Origin: CAYQDR01 sp964416315
Lineage (GTDB): Bacteria; Methylomirabilota; Methylomirabilia; Rokubacteriales; DASRDR01
Direction of reading: 5' to 3'
Length of the DNA: 34,324 nt
Assembly: GCA_964416315.1 (NCBI GenBank)
Contig: CAYQDR010000041.1
Coordinates: 1-34,324 of the forward strand
The position numbers were made by a program, and so were the translations under genes. The notes under the pieces were generated by a model. The model saw only the letters and a program-made list of their open reading frames with translations, did not search any database and had not been told where the DNA came from. Positions 1 to 6,297 of the stretch are shown piece after piece (the stretch's first letter is position 1; every line of letters begins with the position of its first letter).

Positions 1-30
1 CCAGCGGCAAAGAAGTCGAGCCGGGAGATG

Positions 31-1113
31 TCAGAAAGCGTGGGCGCTAACACACATCTCGCGGTGAGACAAACGGCATGCGCGCTGCGCGTTGTAGTTT
101 ACCCTGGCCGTCGTCAGGAGGTACCCGTCGAACACAAGAATTCCCCCAAGGCCGCGAGGCGCGGCGATGATTTGCGGAAGATCCTTCGCATACTGCGCGG
201 TCGTGAGCTTCCCTCCGGCCTGAAGCTCTTTCGCCTTTCGGTCGATCCAGCCAGTCAGGGCGATGTCAATTCCCGACTCTCCCGGGGCGATCGTTCGCTT
301 CCGCGGCTGGTCCGCGAACAGCTCGTCCAGTGCCCACCCCACACCCGGGCTGTAGGAATCCAGCGGCGCCCTGGGCGACCAGACCGACAGGAGAAGAACG
401 CTCGGCGTACCCGGTGCGAATTGAGATTGTCGAGGGTCCAACCCCTTCGCCAGCTTGTCGTACACCTTGTCGTAGACCCGAACCGTGTCGTAGTAGGGGC
501 TGGGGCTCCGCGCATTCTCGGCATCAAACGGCCCCGGCCGTACCATGACCGGTGCCTGACCCGAGTTCTGGCTCGCCACGAAGCGATCCCATGCCTCCCG
601 GTCCTCGTCGCTCTCCGTGATGACAGTGCACTCGACAGAGAAGGTCCTGCCTTCCCAGTAGACCAGGGCGTCGGCTTCCCGTCGGTTGGGGAGCAGGACA
701 TCGAGTTCCAGAGCCAGGCCGGGGATGCGGAGCAGGCGCGCCTTCACGGCAACTTCGAACAGCCCACCGCACCACTCACGATCCTGCGGGACATCCACCT
801 TCAAGAACTGGGTCACCTCGTTCGCCGACTTCCTCGAGTAACGGACAACCCGCTGGAGGTCATCCTCAAGCGCGGCGAGCTGGGTGTCCGAGCGCCGGCC
901 GCAGAGGAGGACGAGGGGTGGAAAGGAGACGAGGGTCGACGTGTTGCCGCCGGTCTCCTCCACCTGCCGATCCGCGGACGCGAATGCCGCATCGAGCCGC
1001 TCCTTCGGGAGCGCCGCTCGAAGGAAGCTGCTCGACGGCAGAGCGGCAAGCTTGGCGTCGATGCCGGCCCGCATCTCGCGATAGTAGTCCAGGGCTTCAC
1101 GCTGGGATGTCAT
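31..1113 (-). CDS. Uncharacterised protein with a PD-(D/E)XK-like segment, partner of DUF4143 ATPase
   Basis: A 360-residue protein that I do not recognise as a named family. It begins at ATG 1113, whose first bases overlap the stop codon of the upstream ATPase gene (ATGA, 1110-1113), so the two are probably translationally coupled. The N-terminal 100 residues are helical and charged. The middle shows a nuclease-fold-like pattern: Glu120 in a helix (GGLFEVAVKARLL), Asp148 in READALVYW, then a strand ending VECT (Glu161, Thr163). This resembles the E-D-ExK arrangement of PD-(D/E)XK nucleases, but Lys is replaced by Thr, so it may be an ExT variant or catalytically dead. The C-terminal third (GTPSVLLLSVWSPR, LGGILVFDGYLL) has alternating strands and helices. 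No signal peptide or membrane segment is visible. The nuclease-like reading is inference; that the gene is real is well supported by the overlap and length. Confidence 0.75.
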   Translation of the reverse strand: MTSQREALDYYREMRAGIDAKLAALPSSSFLRAALPKERLDAAFASADRQVEETGGNTSTLVSFPPLVLLCGRRSDTQLAALEDDLQRVVRYSRKSANEVTQFLKVDVPQDREWCGGLFEVAVKARLLRIPGLALELDVLLPNRREADALVYWEGRTFSVECTVITESDEDREAWDRFVASQNSGQAPVMVRPGPFDAENARSPSPYYDTVRVYDKVYDKLAKGLDPRQSQFAPGTPSVLLLSVWSPRAPLDSYSPGVGWALDELFADQPRKRTIAPGESGIDIALTGWIDRKAKELQAGGKLTTAQYAKDLPQIIAAPRGLGGILVFDGYLLTTARVNYNAQRACRLSHREMCVSAHAF

Positions 1114-2387
1114 GCCGTTGTCGTCGATTCCAGAGGTTCGACCATCTCCGCTCCGAGACGCCAAAGGGCGCTGACCGGAAGCGCATAGAGCTTCGGGCCG
1201 AACGGGAGCGACTCGGAGCCGGCATAGAGCACCACGCCGCGCCGGAATCGCCTGCCCGTCGCGTCCGCCAGCGCCCGCAGCGCCTTGAAGTCGCCCGCGC
1301 CCACCGTGGCGCCGGCTTTGACCTCGACCCCGACGATCGCGCCGCCGCGAGACTCGAGCACGATGTCCACTTCCCGCCCGGCCGTGGTGCGGAGGTGGAA
1401 CATCCGGGAACGCGCGCGGCTCCACCCGATCTGCTTCCGAAGCTCCATCGCCACGAACGTCTCGAGCAGCAGTCCGGCGAGCTCCCGTCGCGCCACCAGC
1501 GTCTCCGGGGTGGCTCCTAGAAGGTGACCGAGCAGCCCGGTGTCGGTGAGGAGAAGCTTTGGCGCCTTGATCAGCCGCTGCCCCAGGTTCGACGCCCAGG
1601 CCGGGAGCGTCTCGACGATGAAGGTGAGGTCGAGCAGAGCCATGTACCGCTTGAGCGTCGTCTGCGGGATGGTCGTGCTGCGCGAGAGCTCGGCGAAGTT
1701 CACCAGCCCCGTGACACGGGCGGCCAGCATCGCGAGCAGCCGCGGCAACGCGGTCAGACTCTCGACCTGGGACAGGTCCCGGATCTCCCGCTGGAGGATA
1801 GTCGTGAGGTACGAGTCGAACCAGACCTCCCGTCGCAGGTCCCCACCCCGGCTGACGACCTCCGGATATCCGCCGCGCAACATCCGCTCCACGAGCCGCG
1901 GCCACGGCTCGGGCTCGACCGGCGTGTCGAGCGGCGCTTCCCCGAAGAGTGTGTCCACGAAGCCCTCGCGCCGGCCATCGATCTCGCCCTGTGACAAGGG
2001 CCACAGCGTGAGAATCTCCATGCGGCCGGCCAGGGATTCGGACACGCGGGGCAGCATGAGTACCTCCGCCGAGCCCGTCAGCAGGAACCGGCCCGGTCGC
2101 CGGTCCCGGTCGACACTGCGCTTGATCGCCGGGAGGAGGTCCACCGATTTCTGGATCTCGTCGAGAACGACGGGGCCGGCCAAGCCGTCCACGAAGCCAG
2201 CGGGATCGGCGTGGGCCGCGGCCAGCGTGCGCGCGTCGTCGAAGGTGAGGTATCTCGCCAGGTGCGGTCCCGATGCGAGCCAGGTCGCAAGGGTGCTCTT
2301 TCCAGCCTGGCGGGCGCCGTTCAGGAGCACGACGGGCCGCTCACTGAGGGCAGCGAGAAGAGGGGCGGCAAGGTGGCGTCCGATCAC
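1110..2387 (-). CDS. AAA family ATPase with C-terminal DUF4143 domain
   Basis: A predicted ATP-binding protein of the AAA_14/DUF4143 type. From the GTG start at 2387 it is 425 residues and begins MIGRHLAAPL, as family members usually do. A TTG start at 2423 would add 12 residues but would place the start inside a repeat that looks regulatory; neither has a good ribosome site. Walker A is GARQAGKS (about 24-31) and Walker B VVLDEIQ (73-79), followed by the LLTGSAEVL and SLAGRMEIL segments typical of the family. The C-terminal DUF4143 part carries a nuclease-fold-like D-x(n)-ExK signature, GREVDIVLE then VGVEVK (Asp341, Glu355, Lys357). The 4-base overlap with the downstream gene implies a two-gene operon. 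The biological role of DUF4143 ATPases is not settled; mobile, defence or toxin-like functions have been suggested. Confidence 0.9.
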   Translation of the reverse strand: MIGRHLAAPLLAALSERPVVLLNGARQAGKSTLATWLASGPHLARYLTFDDARTLAAAHADPAGFVDGLAGPVVLDEIQKSVDLLPAIKRSVDRDRRPGRFLLTGSAEVLMLPRVSESLAGRMEILTLWPLSQGEIDGRREGFVDTLFGEAPLDTPVEPEPWPRLVERMLRGGYPEVVSRGGDLRREVWFDSYLTTILQREIRDLSQVESLTALPRLLAMLAARVTGLVNFAELSRSTTIPQTTLKRYMALLDLTFIVETLPAWASNLGQRLIKAPKLLLTDTGLLGHLLGATPETLVARRELAGLLLETFVAMELRKQIGWSRARSRMFHLRTTAGREVDIVLESRGGAIVGVEVKAGATVGAGDFKALRALADATGRRFRRGVVLYAGSESLPFGPKLYALPVSALWRLGAEMVEPLESTTTA

Positions 2388-2409
2388 AGCCGCCAGGGTA
2401 CAGCTTTCT

Positions 2410-2444
2410 CGGATGATAATCAACCACTGCGCGGATGATTATCA
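2410..2444 (-). promoter_or_regulatory. Tandem 13-base repeats upstream of DUF4143 ATPase (candidate operator)
   Basis: Read on the minus strand, TGATAATCATCCG (2432-2444) and TGATTATCATCCG (2410-2422) are direct repeats with one mismatch, 22 bases (two helical turns) apart. The core TGATWATCA in each copy is itself a near-palindrome. A -10-like GATAAT lies within the first copy. The AT-rich cores stand out from the GC-rich surroundings and end about 22 bases before the preferred GTG start, fitting an autoregulatory site. Confidence 0.6.
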
Positions 2445-2757
2445 GCCCCGAACTGGATGATCCATCGCGGGACGCGGCTAAGCGCCTACGGGATAAGCCC
2501 ATGACCGGCCGTGCGCGCGTCCGGTGAGGGCTTCAGCTACGCACGCCTCTGTCGCCGTGCTGGGGTCAGCAGCACCGACGTCACCTGGAGCTTCGTGGAG
2601 ACCCGGGGAGACACCACCTCTCGCCTTGCGCCTCGCGATCCTCCCCCCACCTGGCGGGCCTGCCTGATGCACCGGCCGACCCGCTCCCCTCCCGCGAGTG
2701 CCCTCCACCACGCGCGCCGCCGGGAACTTCCCGGCGGGTCGCTGGTCCAAAGGAGCA
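2445..2757. other. Non-coding interval with a hairpin/operator-like palindrome
   Basis: No convincing gene lies between the divergent ATPase and DUF4349 genes. The one structure seen is an interrupted palindrome with 10-base arms, CCGCCGGGAA (2717-2726) and TTCCCGGCGG (2728-2737), around a single C, about 36 bases before the downstream ATG. It could be an operator or a leader hairpin for the DUF4349 gene. Small open frames here have no ribosome site or recognisable protein sequence. Confidence 0.5.
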
Positions 2758-2773
2758 AAAGGAGGGTACGGTC

Positions 2774-3745
2774 ATGACGCTGGCCCCCGGACCCCTCGTC
2801 TCCTCGTTGGCCGACCGCATCCGGTCACTCTGCCAGGTCGCCGTCCGGTTCCGCGGCCGACGCCTCGCGTGGGCCGCGCTCATCGCCGCGGCCATCCTCG
2901 TGCTGCCGTTCTGGCTCGCCGACCGCCCGCCGATCAGCTCCCGTGGCCGCCCGACGACCGGCGGCTTCGCCGGCCGCTCCGCCCCCGAGGCCACCCTCGC
3001 CCCGACGGATTACCGCGCCGCGGCGCCCGAGGGGACGCCCGCCGTCCCCTGGGCGCGGCGGGTCCTCCGCCAGGCGACGTTCGACATCGAGCTCGGCGAC
3101 GTCGAGGGCGCCATCGCGCGGCTGACCGAGCTCGTCGAGGCCGCCGGCGGCTACGTCGCCGACACCCAGACGCACGCCGACGGCGCGGGCGTGCTGAGGG
3201 CCACCGTCACGGCCTATGTCCCCCCGGCTGCGTTCAGCCGGACGGTGCGCGACCTCGAGCCGCTCGGGCGCATCACGGCGCGGCGCATCGCCGGCCAGGA
3301 CGTGAGCGAGGAGTTCGTGGACCTCGAGGCGCGCGTCCGGAACCTCGAGCGGCACGAGGCCCAGCTCCTCGGCTTCATGGCGAGGGCCCAGAAGGTGACG
3401 GACCTCCTCGCCCTCGAGACCGAGCTGGCGCGCGTGCGGGGGGAGATCGAGCGGCTCACGGGCCGCCTCCGCTTCCTCCGGGCGCGCACGGAGATGGCGG
3501 CCGTCCGCGTGAACCTCGTCCGCGTCGGCGCCGCGGCGCCGCCCGAGGGCCTGCTCGCCCGGGCCCGGGAGCGCGTCCGGGAGGCGTTCGTCGCCGGCTG
3601 GCAGGCGGCGTTCGACGTCGCGGTCGGGCTCGCCGCGCTCGCGGCACAGGGGAGCCCGCTCGCGGTCCCGGCCGGGCTCGGGTGGGCGCTCTACCGCCGG
3701 CTCCGCCGGCAACCCGCGAGCCCGCCGCCGGCGGTCACGACGTGA
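2774..3745 (+). CDS. DUF4349 domain membrane protein
   Basis: A 323-residue membrane-anchored protein of unknown biochemical role. The ATG at 2774 follows a good ribosome site (GGAGGG, 2761-2766). A hydrophobic helix at about 31-49 (LAWAALIAAAILVLPFWLA) anchors the protein, followed by a Pro/Gly-rich linker and a DUF4349 domain from about 95. Family hallmarks are the strand-helix start VLRQATFDIELGDV, the GGYVADT turn, DVSEEFVDLEARVRNLE and the coiled-coil stretch ELARVRGEIERLTGRL. A second hydrophobic stretch near 280-305 and a short basic tail end the protein. DUF4349 proteins are generally thought to be envelope-located with a central coiled coil. Its 3' end lies 9 bases from the stop of the convergent E1-alpha gene, with no hairpin between them. 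Function cannot be assigned further. Confidence 0.88.
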   Translation: MTLAPGPLVSSLADRIRSLCQVAVRFRGRRLAWAALIAAAILVLPFWLADRPPISSRGRPTTGGFAGRSAPEATLAPTDYRAAAPEGTPAVPWARRVLRQATFDIELGDVEGAIARLTELVEAAGGYVADTQTHADGAGVLRATVTAYVPPAAFSRTVRDLEPLGRITARRIAGQDVSEEFVDLEARVRNLERHEAQLLGFMARAQKVTDLLALETELARVRGEIERLTGRLRFLRARTEMAAVRVNLVRVGAAAPPEGLLARARERVREAFVAGWQAAFDVAVGLAALAAQGSPLAVPAGLGWALYRRLRRQPASPPPAVTT

Positions 3746-3754
3746 CGACGGGGC

Positions 3755-4864
3755 TCAGGCCGAGTCCCCGGGCTGCGCAGCCTCGGGGCTCTCCTCGACC
3801 TCCCGAGCCCACGCCGCGCGCTGGACCTGGACCTCCGCCGGCAGCTCCGCGTAGACGTGGTCGAACATGTCGGCCAAGCGACCCTCGCCCATCCGCGCCT
3901 CGGCGCGCTCGACCGCCGCCCGCACCTCGTCGTCCGCGTCGGCCTCGAGCTGCGCGTGGACACGCTCGTCCACGAGCCCCTTCGCCTCCAGGTAGCGCCG
4001 GAACCGCGGGAGCGGTTCCTTCGCCTCCCAGGCCCGGACCTCCGCGTCGCTCCGGTACTTCGTCGGGTCATCGGCGGTCGAGTGCGCCGAGAGGCGATAG
4101 GTCACCGCCTCGACCAGCGTCGGGCCGCCGCCCGAGCGGGCCCGCTCGACGGCCTCGCGCGTCCCCACGTAGACGGCGAGGAGATCGTTCCCGTCCACCT
4201 GCAGCCCCGGGAAGCCGTAGGCGATGGCCTTGTGCGCGATCGTCGTCGCCCGGGTCTGCCGCGCACGCGGGACGGAGATCGCCCACTGGTTGTTGATGCA
4301 CACGAAGACGACCGGCAACCCCAGGGCACCCGCGAAGTTGAGGGCCTCCTGCAGCACGCCCTCCGAGCTGGCCCCGTCGCCGAAGTAGCAGAGGGTCACG
4401 CTCCCCTCGCGCCGGTACCGGGCGGCGTACGCGACGCCGACCGCGTGGGGGACGTGGGTCCCCATGGGGACGCACACGGGCAGGTCGCGGTGCCCGTCCG
4501 GGACCTGGGTCCCTTCGGTGAAGCCCGCGTAGAGGAGGATCAGGGTCTCCAGCGGCCAGCCGCGCCAGAGGCAGGCCGGCCACTCGCGCCAGACCGGCAC
4601 GAGCCAGTCGCTCGGGCGGAGGGCGTAGATGCTTCCGAGGACCGCCGCCTCGTTGCCCCCGGCGGGGAGGTACGTCCCGATCCGCCCCTGGCGCTGCAGG
4701 CGCAGCATCCGCTCGTCGAACCGCCGCGCGAGGAGGAACGTCCGGTAGAGCCGCCGGAGGTCGTCCGGCGGGATCGCAGGCTCGAGCGCCACGTCCACGC
4801 ACCCCTCGGCGTCGAGGATCGCCAGGTGCTCGACCGGCGTGAGGTCGAGGCGCTGCCGCGGCAT
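3755..4864 (-). CDS. pdhA: Thiamine-dependent 2-oxoacid dehydrogenase E1 component, alpha subunit
   Basis: A 369-residue E1-alpha subunit of a pyruvate or branched-chain 2-oxoacid dehydrogenase complex, which decarboxylates the 2-oxoacid and passes the acyl group to lipoyl-E2. The thiamine diphosphate/Mg motif is GDGASSEG (Gly162-Gly164) ending at Asn191-Asn192. The conserved early block RIGTYLPAGGNEAA (61-74) and the phosphorylation-loop-type segment YRLSAHSTADDPTKYR (His261, Ser262) are present. Length is normal. Unusually, no E1-beta, E2 or E3 gene is adjacent: the upstream gene is an intradiol dioxygenase 7 bases away and the downstream neighbour is convergent. The partner may be encoded elsewhere. 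Substrate cannot be decided from sequence; pdhA is a class symbol, and branched-chain (bkdA-type) E1-alpha is an equal alternative. Confidence 0.88.
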   Translation of the reverse strand: MPRQRLDLTPVEHLAILDAEGCVDVALEPAIPPDDLRRLYRTFLLARRFDERMLRLQRQGRIGTYLPAGGNEAAVLGSIYALRPSDWLVPVWREWPACLWRGWPLETLILLYAGFTEGTQVPDGHRDLPVCVPMGTHVPHAVGVAYAARYRREGSVTLCYFGDGASSEGVLQEALNFAGALGLPVVFVCINNQWAISVPRARQTRATTIAHKAIAYGFPGLQVDGNDLLAVYVGTREAVERARSGGGPTLVEAVTYRLSAHSTADDPTKYRSDAEVRAWEAKEPLPRFRRYLEAKGLVDERVHAQLEADADDEVRAAVERAEARMGEGRLADMFDHVYAELPAEVQVQRAAWAREVEESPEAAQPGDSA

Positions 4865-4871
4865 GGCCGGC

Positions 4872-5573
4872 CTACGCGCGCCGGAGCTGCCGGTACTCGG
4901 GGCCCGGCCGGCCGAGCCGCCCGTCCGCCGCGAGGACGATGTCGAACCGTGCCAGGAGGTCTCCCCGCGGCTCCCCGGCCGGCCGCTCGAACGGGACGAT
5001 CACGCGCTGGCGCGCCCCCGGGTCGCGGATGCCCTGGAGGACGAAGTCGCCCGCGTTCTGGGGCGCGCCCGCGACGTAGAGCTGGGTCACGAGGGGCTCG
5101 AAGCCCGGGCCGCTGATCGCGAAGTGGATGTGGGGCGTGCGGCCCGGGTACGGCACCGGCTTGATGGTGCGGAAGCGGTACGCCCCGTCGGCCCCCGTCA
5201 CGAACTGGCCGTAGCCCTGGAAGTTCGGGTCGGGCGGGACCTCCCGCCGGTCCCAGGGGTGGCGGTACTTGCCGTTGGCGTCGCACTGCCAGATCTCGAC
5301 GCGCGCCTGGCGGAGCGGCCGCCCGGCCTCGTCGAGGACCCGCCCGACGACGTTCGCGATGTCGCCCTTCGCGAGCCCGGAGCCGCCGGCCACGGTCACG
5401 AGGTCGTTGTCCCGCTCGAGCGGGAGCTCGAGGGGGTAGAAGGGCCCGCGGGTCTGGGGCGGCGTCCTGAGAAGCTTTTCCGCCCAGGCCGGCAGCGACC
5501 CGAGCCCGAGCCCCGCGGCCGCGAGGGCCGCGCGCAGCAGGCGCCGCCGCGTCACCTCGACCGAGTGCAACAT
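4872..5573 (-). CDS. Tat-exported intradiol ring-cleavage dioxygenase
   Basis: A 233-residue protein of the protocatechuate 3,4-dioxygenase / catechol 1,2-dioxygenase superfamily, which opens catecholic rings between the two hydroxyls using Fe(III). The N-terminus is a twin-arginine signal (TRRRLLRAALAAAGLGLG, cleavage after AWA near 31), so the enzyme should act outside the cytoplasm. Iron ligands are recognisable: Tyr103 (DANGKYRH), Tyr142 (PVPYPG), His148 and His150 (RTPHIHF), with Arg145 as the conserved catalytic arginine. The core block GQFVTGADGAYRFRTIKP is typical. The ATG at 5573 is preceded by GGAGGAG. It is the first gene of a likely two-gene unit with the E1-alpha subunit. Substrate is not determinable; exported members of this group often lack a partner subunit, as here. 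Confidence 0.88.
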   Translation of the reverse strand: MLHSVEVTRRRLLRAALAAAGLGLGSLPAWAEKLLRTPPQTRGPFYPLELPLERDNDLVTVAGGSGLAKGDIANVVGRVLDEAGRPLRQARVEIWQCDANGKYRHPWDRREVPPDPNFQGYGQFVTGADGAYRFRTIKPVPYPGRTPHIHFAISGPGFEPLVTQLYVAGAPQNAGDFVLQGIRDPGARQRVIVPFERPAGEPRGDLLARFDIVLAADGRLGRPGPEYRQLRRA

Positions 5574-5584
5574 GCGTCTCCTCC

Positions 5585-5998
5585 TCAGACGACGACAACC
5601 CGCACGCGCACCGCGCGCGCGAGCAACTCGAAATCGGCGCGGTCCGCGCTGATCACGGTCGCGCCGTGCCGGCGCGCGGTCAACGCGATCAGCACGTCGT
5701 TCTGGAAGTCCCGGCGCTTCGCGCTGTCCCAGCCGCGGGCGTCACCCAGCGCCCGAATCAGCCCTCCGGCCTCCCACCAATCGGCCGCGGATGGCTCCCA
5801 GACGACCGTCGCCACGCGATGCAGACTGTCGACCGCCCGCCGCGCCTGCCGCGTGCGAGCCCCTCGGCGCAGCTCCGAAAGCACCACGGCCGAGTGGCGC
5901 ACCAGGAACGCGCGGCGCACCGCTCGGAGCGTCTCCTCGTAGAGACCTGTCTCCCAGTGTCCGATGTAGACGCTCGTATCGAAGACGGCCCACGGCAC
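5585..5998 (-). CDS. vapC: PIN-domain ribonuclease toxin (VapC family)
   Basis: A 137-residue PIN-domain protein, predicted to be an Mg-dependent RNase that inhibits translation unless bound by its antitoxin. The acidic metal-binding residues are all present: Asp7 (VFDTSVYIG), Glu42 (LSELRRGA), Asp101 (NDVLIALTA) and Asp119/Asp122 (ISADRADF). The GTG at 5998 is chosen because it lies one base after the antitoxin stop codon; upstream extension in the same frame is only shadow sequence over the antitoxin gene. Length is normal for VapC, so the toxin looks intact. Confidence 0.88.
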   Translation of the reverse strand: MPWAVFDTSVYIGHWETGLYEETLRAVRRAFLVRHSAVVLSELRRGARTRQARRAVDSLHRVATVVWEPSAADWWEAGGLIRALGDARGWDSAKRRDFQNDVLIALTARRHGATVISADRADFELLARAVRVRVVVV

Positions 5999-5999
5999 C

Positions 6000-6203
6000 C
6001 TACGGGGCCTCGACGCTGCCGGGCTTGAGGACGCCGCGAGTGCGCCGCATGAAGCGCCAGAACCGCTCCATCTCGGCGACCCGCTCGACGGCAGTCCGGA
6101 CCACCTCGGCCTCCGTGGCGACGCCGAGCGCCCTCCGGGCGCGGCGAAGCGCCCGCTCGTCCACGAAGAACGACTTCCGCTTGAGTCGTGTCGCCCGCGC
6201 CAT
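6000..6203 (-). CDS. vapB: Ribbon-helix-helix antitoxin (VapB family)
   Basis: A 67-residue antitoxin starting at ATG 6203, preceded by GGAGGA. The N-terminal strand RKSFFVDERALRRARRALGV and following helix EAEVVRTAVERVAEM are the ribbon-helix-helix DNA-binding fold; the C-terminal tail (RFWRFMRRTRG) would wrap the toxin. It is followed after one base by the PIN toxin. A longer reading from 6269 would begin in the promoter region and is rejected. It should bind its own promoter, where repeats are seen at 6231-6265. Confidence 0.85.
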   Translation of the reverse strand: MARATRLKRKSFFVDERALRRARRALGVATEAEVVRTAVERVAEMERFWRFMRRTRGVLKPGSVEAP

Positions 6204-6230
6204 GCCCTCCTCCGACCGGCGAGCCCGGAG

Positions 6231-6269
6231 ATATGCATACATGCTAGGAGAGATAGGCATACAGGTCAA
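6231..6269 (-). promoter_or_regulatory. vapBC promoter with overlapping 13-base direct repeats
   Basis: On the minus strand a -35 TTGACC (6264-6269), 17-base spacer and -10 TAGCAT (6241-6246) form a good sigma-70 type promoter, about 30 bases before the vapB start. Two direct repeats, ATATGCATACATG (6231-6243) and ATAGGCATACAGG (6253-6265; plus-strand reading), match at 11 of 13 positions with a 22-base period and cover the -10 and spacer. This is what an autorepressed ribbon-helix-helix operator should look like. Confidence 0.72.
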
Positions 6270-6297
6270 GCCCGTGTCACCGGTGCTGCGTCTCAGC

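Noticed and set aside
1114..2004. N-terminal extension of the nuclease-like protein
   Set aside because: Shadow of the DUF4143 ATPase gene; the ATGA overlap marks the true start.
2423..2423. TTG start for the first DUF4143 ATPase
   Set aside because: Would begin inside a regulatory-looking repeat and add residues not typical of the family; GTG 2387 is preferred, though not proven.
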